Shown here one piece after another: positions 13,216-20,644 of a DNA stretch of 21,698 nucleotides. Position 1 is the stretch's first letter, and each line of letters begins with the position of its first letter. This stretch comes from Hallerella sp964501065 (lineage in GTDB: Bacteria; Fibrobacterota; Fibrobacteria; Fibrobacterales; Fibrobacteraceae): the NCBI GenBank assembly GCA_964501065.1, contig CAZCRF010000043.1:1-21698 (forward strand). The letters are read 5' to 3'. The notes beneath the pieces are model-generated. The model saw only the letters and a list, made by a program, of their open reading frames with translations, searched no databases and was not told the origin of the DNA. A program made the position numbers and the translations under genes.

Positions 13216-14236
13216 ATTGAATTTAATTGATGCCGCGGCAAATGGCGTTTCGACATCGGTGGCTCCCCGGGTGACCGTTGCGAAGAAGGGCGTTTCGAAA
13301 GAGAAGAAGCGGACTCTTGCCGTGCTCGCTGCGGTTCTCGTCGTGCTTTTCATCGGACTTGCCGCCCTGAAGTTCGCCGGAGTGCCGGGATTCTTGGAAG
13401 GTGTCTTGCCGACTCCGCTTTTGAACGCCCTCGGGGTGGTGGACCCCAGCCGGTCGGGTCCGGAAATGGGCGTGCGGCTTTCCGGTCAGACGACGACTGC
13501 CGGCGGGGCGATTGCGAACCGACGCGCCGAAGAAGAGGCTCTTGCCGTGCGCATGGCCCAAGCGGCGTCCCCGGAACGCGTGATACAGGATGTCCGCCCG
13601 GAAATTTTCGGCAAGGAAAGGCGCGGTGGCTATGCGGACTTGCTTCCGATGGAAAAGGTTGCGTTCCAAAAATCGATGGCGGCCCAGGTGTTGGCCTTTA
13701 TCAATGCGGTGACTCCGGATGGGGTGAGCTTTTCCGACATTACATTCGAAGCTCCGAATTTTTATTCCGTCCACGGCGTCGCGGAAACTCCCGTCATTCA
13801 AAAGAATTATTTGGAACGGTTGAAAATGGGGAGTTCCGAATTCAAGACCCCGCAGCTCCCGGAAAACGCCCCGGCGACGTCCATCACGGCATACGGAGTC
13901 CTCGCGGGGAAAGCGGATTTCGCCCCCCCTCCCGGTTCCATCCCCTTTGTCAAGGAAAATGAAATATCGAAAGAGACGGACGCCTTCCGCGGCCTCGATG
14001 CCGGGGGGAAGCTCCGGCTTTCCGGGATGAAAAAACCGAAGACGGAGGATTTCGGCGTTTACCGGAGCGTCACGTACAATGTGACGACCGCCGCCGACTT
14101 CCAGACGATTTCCCGTTTTGTGGAAGCCTTGTCCAAAAGTCCTGTCCGCATCGGCATTGAAAAAATCAAGATGTCCGCTTCCGGCAAAAACGGGATGACG
14201 ACCTCGATGACGTTCGTCATTTACGTCCAAGACTGA
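13208..14236 (+). CDS. PilN/PilO-like inner-membrane pilus platform protein
   Basis: The product has 342 residues. The first residues MIELNLID match the cytoplasmic tail by which PilN proteins bind PilM. One transmembrane helix follows (residues 36-56). The periplasmic part carries a Gly/Ala-rich and helical stretch (about 85-150), then a PilN-like ferredoxin-fold segment (150-217: VLAFINAVTPDGVSFSDITF, YSVHGVAETPVIQKNYLERL). After a Pro-rich linker a second, PilO-like segment occupies 287-340 (VTYNVTTAADFQTISRFVEALSKSPVRIGIEKI ... SMTFVIYV). So one chain seems to combine the periplasmic domains that are normally split between PilN and PilO. The PilN-type start is well supported; the PilO part is inferred from strand/helix pattern. 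Its stop overlaps the rsmD start (TGATG). Confidence 0.6.
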   Translation: MIELNLIDAAANGVSTSVAPRVTVAKKGVSKEKKRTLAVLAAVLVVLFIGLAALKFAGVPGFLEGVLPTPLLNALGVVDPSRSGPEMGVRLSGQTTTAGGAIANRRAEEEALAVRMAQAASPERVIQDVRPEIFGKERRGGYADLLPMEKVAFQKSMAAQVLAFINAVTPDGVSFSDITFEAPNFYSVHGVAETPVIQKNYLERLKMGSSEFKTPQLPENAPATSITAYGVLAGKADFAPPPGSIPFVKENEISKETDAFRGLDAGGKLRLSGMKKPKTEDFGVYRSVTYNVTTAADFQTISRFVEALSKSPVRIGIEKIKMSASGKNGMTTSMTFVIYVQD

Positions 14237-14769
14237 TGCCGATTCGGATTACGGGCGGTGCATTTCGCGGACGGTTGGTCTCGTCGCCGTCTTCGAACAA
14301 GACGCGTCCGACGGCATCCATGACGCGCGAGGCCCTGTTCAACATTTTGCAAGATGTTTCCGGATTCTCCGTCTTGGACTTGTTCGCGGGGTCTGGCGTG
14401 GTGGGAATCGAAGCTTTGAGCCGCGGAGCCGCCCGTGTGACGGCCGTCGAAAAGAATGCCGCCCAGGCGCGCATCCTGTCCGCCGCCTATCGAAGTCTCG
14501 GAATTTTTGAAAAGCTCCGATTGTGCGCCGTTTCCGACCGGGCTTTCTTGCTGCAGGCTCTTCAGACGGGGGAAAAATACGACTTGATCTTTGCAGACCC
14601 CCCGTTCACCGAGGAATATCCCGATTTGCGCCCGTTTCTCCCCTTGTTGGAAAAGGGAGGGAGCGCCGTGTTCGAAGTCCCGTCGCGTCATGTTCCCGTG
14701 TGGGCGTCGGAAGGCCGAATCCGCCGTTATGGAGAAAGCTCCCTCGTCTTCTTTTCCGCATCTTTGTAA
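14236..14769 (+). CDS. rsmD: 16S rRNA (guanine-966-N2) methyltransferase
   Basis: The product has 177 residues. RsmD uses S-adenosylmethionine to methylate G966 of 16S rRNA in the assembled small subunit. Family signatures: IRITGGAFRGRLV at the N-terminus, TRPTASMTREALFNIL (residues 23-38), the methyltransferase motif I VLDLFAGSGVVGIEALSRGA (46-65), AVEKNAAQA (70-78) and the catalytic DLIFADPPF (motif IV, DPPF at 121-124). The length and order are normal. The start ATG shares one base with the stop of the pilus gene. It is followed 9 bases later by coaD, a neighbour pair (rsmD-coaD) that is common across bacteria and supports both calls. Confidence 0.95.
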   Translation: MPIRITGGAFRGRLVSSPSSNKTRPTASMTREALFNILQDVSGFSVLDLFAGSGVVGIEALSRGAARVTAVEKNAAQARILSAAYRSLGIFEKLRLCAVSDRAFLLQALQTGEKYDLIFADPPFTEEYPDLRPFLPLLEKGGSAVFEVPSRHVPVWASEGRIRRYGESSLVFFSASL

Positions 14770-14778
14770 ATTTGAACT

Positions 14779-15276
14779 ATGGAACGCGTCGCCGTATTCG
14801 CCGGGTCTTTTGACCCGTTCACCGCAGCCCATCTGGCAATCGCTCAAAAGTCCGCCGGGATTTTTGACCGGGTGATTGTCGCCGTCGGGCGGAATGTGGC
14901 GAAGCGGCCGTTCCTTCCTGTCGAGTCCCGTGTGCGCTTGGCGGCGAAGGCCCTTGCCGGGATTCGGAATGTTTCCGTGGATTCCTTCGAAGGGCTTTCC
15001 GTGGAATTCTTGAAAAAGGTCGGGGCGAAGTACTTTGTTCGCGGCATCCATTCCGCAATGGAATTCGAAGCGGAACGCGACTTGGCGTGGAACAATTCTC
15101 GGCTTTGGCCGGAAGCGGAAACGGTATTCTTGCCGATCGGTCCCGAATTCTCGGGAATTTCAAGCTCAGCCGTTCGGGAAATCCTGCGTTTTGGCGGGGA
15201 CGTTTCCCGAATAGTCCCCTCTTCCATCCTTCTAGACATCCTCCGCGAAAGGGAGATTCTTTTATGTTCGGACTGA
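14779..15276 (+). CDS. coaD: Phosphopantetheine adenylyltransferase
   Basis: The product has 165 residues. It transfers AMP from ATP to 4'-phosphopantetheine, giving dephospho-coenzyme A, the penultimate step of CoA synthesis. The nucleotidyltransferase signature is GSFDPFTAAH (residues 9-18) with His18. Further family blocks are VIVAVGRNVAKRPFLPVESRVRL, VDSFEGLSVEFLKKVGAKYFVRGI, FEAERDLAWNN, ETVFLPIGPEFSGISSSAVREI and GGDVSRIVP. The start has no visible Shine-Dalgarno sequence and lies 9 bases after rsmD. Its last 13 bases overlap the start of the rhomboid gene. Confidence 0.96.
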   Translation: MERVAVFAGSFDPFTAAHLAIAQKSAGIFDRVIVAVGRNVAKRPFLPVESRVRLAAKALAGIRNVSVDSFEGLSVEFLKKVGAKYFVRGIHSAMEFEAERDLAWNNSRLWPEAETVFLPIGPEFSGISSSAVREILRFGGDVSRIVPSSILLDILREREILLCSD

Positions 15277-16076
15277 AGCCCTTCCGAATGCTTTCTAGCC
15301 CCATCCGAATTTTACTGGTGGCGAATGTCGTCATCTTCGCCGTCTGCCAATTGCTCCCCTCCTTGGGAAATTACCTGATTGCCTACGGCGCGCTCCGGCC
15401 CGCTTTTTATTCGGATTTATGGCGGTACGTGACTTACGCCTTTTTGCACGGCGGATTTTGGCACTTGGCGTTCAACATGTTCTCCCTTTGGATGTTCGGG
15501 GATGATGTCGCCGAGGAAATCGGCTATCGGCGCTTTTGGATTCTCTATCTGTTTTGCGCCGTTTTCGCCGGCGTTTTCAGCATCCCCTTTTACCTGTTCG
15601 GCGCGATGTCGCCGTTCACCTTCATCATCGGTGCGTCGGGTGCCTTGATGGGCGTTTTCGTCGCCTACGCGTGGCTGTTCCCGAATCGCGGAATCCTGAT
15701 GTTCTTCGTCATTCCGATGCGCATCAAGACGGCGATTTGGATTTTCATCGCACTGGACGTGTTCTTTGCCGGTTCGAACGATTCCGTCGCGCATTTCACG
15801 CATTTGGGCGGAGTGCTTTCGGGATTCCTCTGCATGTATCTTTTTTCGCACAACGTGTGGGACAAGTTGCGCGGGGAGTTTCAGGAGCGTCGGAAGTCAA
15901 AACCGCGCGGCACTCCGGATGATCCGCTCGAAGGGGAGGTCGCCTACCTCGACAAGAATCGGCAATTGGACATGATTTTGAAAAAGGTGAGTCGTGGCGG
16001 CGTCAGCTCCCTTTCTGAATCGGAAAAGGCTTTTTTAATTGAAGAAAGCGCCCGCCGTCGAGGCCGTCGCTTTTAA
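15264..16076 (+). CDS. Rhomboid-family intramembrane serine protease
   Basis: The product has 270 residues with about six hydrophobic helices between residues 14 and 195. Rhomboids cleave transmembrane substrates inside the membrane with a Ser-His pair. Visible here are HGGFWHLAFNMFSLW (His62, His67 and Asn71 of the oxyanion region), GASGALMG with nucleophile Ser125, and HFTHLGGVLSGF with catalytic His180. The cytosolic tail (200-270) is polar and ends in a short helix-rich segment SLSESEKAFLIEES, often seen at the end of rhomboids of this type. The start 15264 is supported by GGGAG (15251-15255) eight bases upstream; an open frame extends farther upstream but lies inside coaD. The substrate is unknown. 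Confidence 0.9.
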   Translation: MFGLKPFRMLSSPIRILLVANVVIFAVCQLLPSLGNYLIAYGALRPAFYSDLWRYVTYAFLHGGFWHLAFNMFSLWMFGDDVAEEIGYRRFWILYLFCAVFAGVFSIPFYLFGAMSPFTFIIGASGALMGVFVAYAWLFPNRGILMFFVIPMRIKTAIWIFIALDVFFAGSNDSVAHFTHLGGVLSGFLCMYLFSHNVWDKLRGEFQERRKSKPRGTPDDPLEGEVAYLDKNRQLDMILKKVSRGGVSSLSESEKAFLIEESARRRGRRF

Positions 16077-16084
16077 GGAGTCCT

Positions 16085-17053
16085 ATGAAAAAAGTGTTGG
16101 GATTTGGTGCTGCGCTTGTCGATTTGCTTTCTACTGTCGACGATGAATGGATTCGGTCGCAGAAATTGCCCAAGGGCGGGCAGGTTTCCGTCGGTTATCC
16201 GCAGTTGAAGAAGGCTTTGGAAAAAGTCGAAAATCCGCAGGTCGTTCCCGGCGGAGCTTGCTGCAACACGATGGTCGGGCTTTCGCACCTCGGCGGTCGG
16301 TCGTCCTTTTTTTCGAAGGTCGGCAGGGATGCCCTGGGGGAAGTCTTTCAAAAGCATTTGGTGGAAAATGGCGTGGAAAGTCATTTGAGGCTTTCTTCTA
16401 CGGCGACGGGTTCCGTCCTTTCCGCCGTGACGCCGGATGCGGAGCGGACGATGCTCACCTTTTTGGGCGCGTCGAATGAAATCACCGTTTCGGACATCAC
16501 TCCGGAATTGTTCGACGATGTCGGGATTCTTTACTTGGAAGGTTACCGGGCCTATGGGGAGGATTGCTTCGTCAAGATGATTGCCGAAGCGCGCCGTCGC
16601 GGTGCGATGACCGCCTTGGACTTCGGGGCGTTCGGCGTGGTGAACGATTGCCGCCCGCTTTTCAACAAGCTTCTCGCCGGCCGCGAACTGGACATTCTCA
16701 TCGCGAACGAGGAAGAAGCCAAGGCTTACACGGGGGAATCGGAAGAAGTCGCGCTCGAAAAGATGGCGAAATTCTGCCAAATCGCCGTGGTGAAGCTCGG
16801 GAAGCGCGGCGCGCTGATTTCAAGGGACGGCGTCGTGACGCATGTGGATTCGGGAAGCGCGAAGGCCGTGGACACGACGGGTGCCGGAGACCTTTGGGCT
16901 TCGGGATTCCTCTACGGGATTCTTTCCGGGTGGTCGATGGAACGCGCGGGAAAGTTGGCGAGCATCGTCTCGAATGAAGTCGTCCAGGTCGTCGGGGCGA
17001 AAATCCCGGATGCCGGCTGGGAACGGATTCGCGGGGAGATGCGGAATGTCTAG
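16085..17053 (+). CDS. PfkB-family carbohydrate or nucleoside kinase (adenosine-kinase-like)
   Basis: The product has 322 residues. It belongs to the ribokinase/PfkB family, which phosphorylates sugars or nucleosides with ATP. The substrate-side signature is PGGACCNTMVGLSHLGGRSSFFSKVG (residues 55-80; split: PGGACCNTMV then LGGRSSFFSKVG). The ATP-side signature is AVDTTGAGDLWASGFLYG (261-278) with the anion hole GAGD (266-269) and catalytic base Asp269. Two aspects, the DLLSTVDDEWI start and the ERTMLTFLGAS block (120-130), resemble adenosine kinase-like members more than ribokinase or fructokinase, but the substrate cannot be fixed from sequence. AAGGAG overlaps the stop codon of the rhomboid gene and lies 4 bases before the ATG. 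It overlaps the DUF2007-type gene by 8 bases. Confidence 0.85.
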   Translation: MKKVLGFGAALVDLLSTVDDEWIRSQKLPKGGQVSVGYPQLKKALEKVENPQVVPGGACCNTMVGLSHLGGRSSFFSKVGRDALGEVFQKHLVENGVESHLRLSSTATGSVLSAVTPDAERTMLTFLGASNEITVSDITPELFDDVGILYLEGYRAYGEDCFVKMIAEARRRGAMTALDFGAFGVVNDCRPLFNKLLAGRELDILIANEEEAKAYTGESEEVALEKMAKFCQIAVVKLGKRGALISRDGVVTHVDSGSAKAVDTTGAGDLWASGFLYGILSGWSMERAGKLASIVSNEVVQVVGAKIPDAGWERIRGEMRNV

Positions 17054-17816
17054 TGAAAGGGAAATGCTCGAATGGATGCCGTTTGAAACTTTCGCCACGA
17101 TGGAAGAAGCGAAAGCGATGCTCGAAATGCTCGAAGAGAATTCCATCGAAGCGGAAATCTTGAACGATGCGAACATGGGCGTCGACCCGTTGGGATTGGA
17201 TTTCCAGAATCGCGGCGCGGATGCTTGCATTGTGCGCGTTCGCGCCAAGGATATCGATACGGCGCGCCGCCTTTTGGAAGCGAGCGTCCATGCCGCTTCT
17301 GCGTCTGCGGCGGATGCGGCCAGCATGGAGATGCTCAAGAGCTTCAGCGACGAGGAACTCCTCGACATTTTGAAAGCCCCCGATGAATGGAATCCCGAAA
17401 ACGTGGAACTCTCCCGGCGAATTTTGGCGTCTCACGGGAAGGAGTTCTCGGACGCGGACATGAAGCACTTTTTTGACGAACGCGTGGAAAGTCTGAAGAA
17501 ACCTGTCCCCGTCAGCGCGGCGAGCGTATTGGCCGCTTATATTGCCGCCGTAGCCGTGTTGGTCGTCACCGGTGTGAACTATCTGTATCTGGGGAACGTG
17601 CACTACCTCTATCTTTTGGTAGGGGCGTTCATCGTTTCATGCCTCGCTCTCATCGCCGGACTCAATTGGACGTATCGCAAGAAGAGGCTGCCGAACGGGG
17701 AGAAGGTCTTCGTCTATTCCAAACGTCTTCGGATGTTTTCCTTCGCCGAGATGGTCCTTGCGGCTTTCGCCTTGGGAATGACGGTCATCGACATCGCCGT
17801 GCGGACAATGGGATGA
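17046..17816 (+). CDS. DUF2007-type domain protein with three membrane helices
   Basis: The product has 256 residues. Residues 11-80 match the pattern of the DUF2007 'putative signal-transducing protein' domain: FETFATMEEAKAMLEMLEENSIEAEIL then ACIVRVRAKDIDTARRLLEA. A helical linker (98-150, EELLDILKAPDEWNPENVELSRRIL) follows. Three hydrophobic helices lie at about 157-183, 186-209 and 231-252. The domain has no proven biochemical role. GGGGAGA (17032-17038) lies seven bases before ATG 17046; longer in-frame starts upstream lie inside the kinase gene. It is the last gene of the plus-strand array and converges with citrate synthase; only 15 bases separate the two stop codons, with no hairpin terminator between them. 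Confidence 0.7.
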   Translation: MSSEREMLEWMPFETFATMEEAKAMLEMLEENSIEAEILNDANMGVDPLGLDFQNRGADACIVRVRAKDIDTARRLLEASVHAASASAADAASMEMLKSFSDEELLDILKAPDEWNPENVELSRRILASHGKEFSDADMKHFFDERVESLKKPVPVSAASVLAAYIAAVAVLVVTGVNYLYLGNVHYLYLLVGAFIVSCLALIAGLNWTYRKKRLPNGEKVFVYSKRLRMFSFAEMVLAAFALGMTVIDIAVRTMG

Positions 17817-17831
17817 CCGTTTGACGGCCTT

Positions 17832-19124
17832 CTATCCGCGGTTGTCTATTGGAATCCAGGGGCGTTCCGTGTATCCCGTGTAGATTTGGCGCGGTCTGTT
17901 GATTTTGGATTGGGGATCGTCGTGCATTTCCTTCCAATGGGCGATCCAGCCGGGAATTCTCCCGATGGCGAACATCACCGTGAGCATGTTCGTCGGGATG
18001 CCCATCGCATGGTAGAGGATGCCCGAATAGAAATCGACGTTCGGGTAGAGCTTGCGCTCGATGAAGTAATCGTCGTGGAGGGCCGCCTCTTCGAGCTCGG
18101 ATGCGATGTCGAGAAGCGGGTCGTCGATGCGTTCCCGGTCGAAAATCGTGTGCACCAGGCCCTTGAGAACCTTGGCCCGCGGATCGTAATTCTTGTAGAC
18201 GCGATGCCCGAACCCGTAGAGCTTGAACGGATCCTTTTTGTCCTTGGCGCGTTCGATAATCTGCTTGACCTTGAGTCCGCTCTGGTGTATGTTCATCAGG
18301 GTTTCGAGGGCGGCTTGGTTCGCCCCTCCGTGGAGAGGGCCCCAGAGGGCGCAGATGCCCGCGCAGACGCTTGCGTAGAGGCTGGCCTGGGAGCTTCCGA
18401 CGATGCGGACGGTGGACGTGGAACAGTTCTGCTCGTGGTCGGCGTGGACAATCAACAGGACGTTCAATGCGTGGACGAACAGCGGGTCCACGTTGTAGGG
18501 CTTCGCCTTGCTCGAGAACATCATGTTGAGGAAGTTCGAACAGTAGCTCTTTTCCGCATCCGGATAGACGAACGGTTCGCCGATGCTCGCCTTGTAGGAG
18601 AAAGCGGCAATCGTGCGGACTTTGGAGATGAGGCTCGCCACGGAAAGGTTGAAGGCGTCCTGCTTGCTTTCGTCGTCATAGAAGCGCGGCGTGAAAAGCC
18701 CCAGGGCGTTGACGACTGCCCCCAGAATGCCCATCGGGTGGGCGGACGGCGGCATTTCCCGGAAGAAGTTCAGCAAGTTCTCGTGGATGAGGGCGTTCTC
18801 CGTGAGCAGGCGGCGGAACGTGCCGAGCTGTTCGCGAGTGGGAAGTTCCCCGTAGATGAGGAGCCACGCCGTTTCCGGGAAAGTCGTGTAGGCCGCCAAG
18901 TCTTCGATGTTGTAGCCCCTGTAGCGCAGGATTCCCTTTTCGCCATCGACGAACGTAATCTGGCTCTTGGTGCTTCCCGTGTTGGTGAAGCCGTAGTCCA
19001 AGGTGACAAGCCCGGATTCTTTTCGGAGCTTCGAAATGTCAACGGCTTTTTCGTTTTCCGTTCCGGTGACGACGGGCAGTTCATAAGATTTTCCGTCGTA
19101 ATTCAAGGTTGCGGAGTCGGGCAT
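17832..19124 (-). CDS. gltA: Citrate synthase
   Basis: The product has 430 residues. It condenses oxaloacetate and acetyl-CoA to citrate, the entry of the TCA cycle. The catalytic triad aligns almost residue for residue with E. coli GltA (His264, His305, Asp362): here His265 in LWGPLHGGANQ, His307 in YGFGHRVYKNYDPRAK, and Asp364 in YPNVDFYSGILYHAMGIP. LLIVHADHEQNCSTSTVR (224-240) and the C-terminal RPRQIYTGYTERPW are also typical of the E. coli-like, hexameric type. A perfect AAGGAGG lies before the ATG and overlaps the stop codon of the aminotransferase gene 9 bases upstream, so the two form an operon. No separate promoter is seen. Confidence 0.97.
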   Translation of the reverse strand: MPDSATLNYDGKSYELPVVTGTENEKAVDISKLRKESGLVTLDYGFTNTGSTKSQITFVDGEKGILRYRGYNIEDLAAYTTFPETAWLLIYGELPTREQLGTFRRLLTENALIHENLLNFFREMPPSAHPMGILGAVVNALGLFTPRFYDDESKQDAFNLSVASLISKVRTIAAFSYKASIGEPFVYPDAEKSYCSNFLNMMFSSKAKPYNVDPLFVHALNVLLIVHADHEQNCSTSTVRIVGSSQASLYASVCAGICALWGPLHGGANQAALETLMNIHQSGLKVKQIIERAKDKKDPFKLYGFGHRVYKNYDPRAKVLKGLVHTIFDRERIDDPLLDIASELEEAALHDDYFIERKLYPNVDFYSGILYHAMGIPTNMLTVMFAIGRIPGWIAHWKEMHDDPQSKINRPRQIYTGYTERPWIPIDNRG

Positions 19125-19133
19125 GGAACCTCC

Positions 19134-20432
19134 TTATTTGGATGTGAGATCGAGAATGGCGTGGTAAACGTTGTCAAAGAGCTTCGGCAGGCTTTCCGTC
19201 GGAACCGCCGAGAAGGCGATTCGGAGAAGACCCTTGAGCATGATGGTCCCCGTGCTGTATTTTTCGAGAAGATGGACGCGGACGGCTTCTGCATCGACGC
19301 CTTTCGGGCGGACGCACATGAAGTAGCCGCTGTTGAAGGGCATCGGGTCGAAGGCTTCTGCGTATTCCGGGTGATTCGCGAAGGTCGTGCGGATGACGTC
19401 GTAACGTCTCTTGAGCACCGCGTACTTGGCGTCCTTCTCTTGGACGTATTCCGGACTTTTGTAAGCTTCCAAAAGGATTTTCTGGGAAATGTTCGGCGCG
19501 TTCGAAATGTTTCCGCGAATGGCGCCCGCAGCCTTGCTCTCCAAGGCCTTGAGCTGCTCCTCTGTCGCACCGCGGAAGCCGAACGTGATGAAGCCGACGC
19601 GGAATCCCCACACGTAATCTTCCTTGGTGGGTCCGTCGAGTTTGACGGCTAGAATGTTTTCGTGGGCGTCGAGCAGACGGGCGAAGAGGGATTCCCGAGA
19701 GACGCCGTCTTCATAGACGAGACCGAAGTAGGCGTCGTCGAGAAGGGCGACGATTTGGTTGCCCTTTTTTGCCGCGCGAATCAGGACTTTCGCAATTTTC
19801 GCCGCTTCCGCTTCCGTGGCGGTGTAGCCGGTCGGGTTGTTCGGGAAATTCAACAGGAGCACTTTCTTGCCAATTCCGCCCTTTTCGATGGCGGCTTCCA
19901 AGGCTTCCGTGTCGAATCCGCCCTTTCGGAACGTGTTGTATGTCTCGATTTTTGCCCCGTAGGCGTTTTCAAAGACCAGCTCGTAGTTGTCCCAATAGAG
20001 GTCCGGGAGGAGCACTTTGTCGTCGGGATCCAAGAACAGGTAGGCGGCCATGGAGATGGCGTGAGTCAGCGCGGCGGAGACGACCGGGCGGGAAAAGGAT
20101 TTCCCTTCGAGGCTCGGGTTCTTGCGGAGAATCTGCGCCTTCCAGGCATCGCGCAGTTCCGGGCTTCCGTAGCTCGGCGCGTAGAGGAACGCCGATTTCG
20201 GCAGGTTCAAGGACTTTTGGATGCAGGGCAGGATGAGCGGCGAGCCGTCGTCTTCGAGGGCCGTGCCGATTGTCGCGTTGATTTCCTTGCCCTTCGCTTC
20301 GCCGCCTTGTCCGAGAATGCCCTTGCTCGGGAAGAAGATGGCCTTCCCTTTTTGGGAGAGCATTTGATAGATGGGAGTTCCGTTCGCAGAGAGTGTGGCG
20401 TTGAGCGTTTCGGCGAGAGGATTGAATGTCAT
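19134..20432 (-). CDS. PLP-dependent class I/II aminotransferase
   Basis: The product has 432 residues. It has the fold-type I aminotransferase pattern: LLLNFPNNPTGYT (residues 182-194), LLDDAYFGLVYED (210-222, Asp213 and Tyr215 contacting the cofactor), the PLP-binding Lys260 in LDGPTKEDYVWGFRVGF with Arg268 nearby, and a C-terminal FNSGYFMCVRP. The start at 20432 has AAGGA 7 bases upstream and gives the usual N-terminus; an in-frame TTG 11 codons earlier lies within the promoter. Overall it resembles aspartate/aromatic or alanine-type COG0436 enzymes, with an insertion around the Lys region; the amino donor is not determinable. Being transcribed directly ahead of citrate synthase suggests a link between amino-acid transamination (oxaloacetate/2-oxoglutarate supply) and the TCA cycle. 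Confidence 0.88.
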   Translation of the reverse strand: MTFNPLAETLNATLSANGTPIYQMLSQKGKAIFFPSKGILGQGGEAKGKEINATIGTALEDDGSPLILPCIQKSLNLPKSAFLYAPSYGSPELRDAWKAQILRKNPSLEGKSFSRPVVSAALTHAISMAAYLFLDPDDKVLLPDLYWDNYELVFENAYGAKIETYNTFRKGGFDTEALEAAIEKGGIGKKVLLLNFPNNPTGYTATEAEAAKIAKVLIRAAKKGNQIVALLDDAYFGLVYEDGVSRESLFARLLDAHENILAVKLDGPTKEDYVWGFRVGFITFGFRGATEEQLKALESKAAGAIRGNISNAPNISQKILLEAYKSPEYVQEKDAKYAVLKRRYDVIRTTFANHPEYAEAFDPMPFNSGYFMCVRPKGVDAEAVRVHLLEKYSTGTIMLKGLLRIAFSAVPTESLPKLFDNVYHAILDLTSK

Positions 20433-20461
20433 AGAGGTGTCCTTGAGGAATTTTCCGAACG

Positions 20462-20470
20462 GCAAAGATA
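20462..20470 (-). promoter_or_regulatory. TAnnTTTGC promoter element of the aminotransferase-gltA operon
   Basis: The minus strand reads TATCTTTGC, a full match to the -7 consensus TAnnTTTGC known from Bacteroidota, preceded by a T-run. It lies 29 bases upstream of the start codon at 20432, with room for the ribosome-binding site after the predicted start point. The upstream TTTG element is not evident. Confidence 0.5.
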
Positions 20471-20557
20471 AAAAAATCCGACGGGGTTGGCAGTGGATTT
20501 GAGCGTTTGTGCATAAGGGGAATTTGTTTTCGGGGCGGAACGTCTTCTTTGAATAAA

Positions 20558-20576
20558 CGTTGTATGCTTTACAACG
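20558..20576 (+). promoter_or_regulatory. Inverted repeat upstream of the hydrolase gene
   Basis: CGTTGTA, 5 bases, TACAACG is a perfect 7-bp inverted repeat followed by GAAATTTTTCC. Its right arm and flank match those of the repeat in the porin leader (1181-1204, read on the minus strand). It lies between two divergent promoters, about 60 bases before the predicted hydrolase transcript start. A regulator-binding site is the simplest reading. Confidence 0.45.
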
Positions 20577-20616
20577 GAAATTTTTCCATTTTCATTCCGT
20601 CTGTACGGGTGTTTTC

Positions 20617-20625
20617 TAACTTTGC
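20617..20625 (+). promoter_or_regulatory. TAnnTTTGC promoter element of the hydrolase gene
   Basis: TAACTTTGC matches the Bacteroidota-type -7 consensus in full and lies 19 bases before the ATG at 20645, with GAGGTTGGGA as the ribosome-binding region between. No clear upstream TTTG partner is visible. Confidence 0.5.
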
Positions 20626-20644
20626 TGTTGCATTGAGGTTGGGA

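Noticed and set aside
17886..19652. 588-codon open frame on the plus strand
   Set aside because: It lies antisense to citrate synthase and the aminotransferase, both certain by their motifs; the product is Val/Glu/Arg/Asp-rich and matches no family. It results from high-GC codon use on the other strand.
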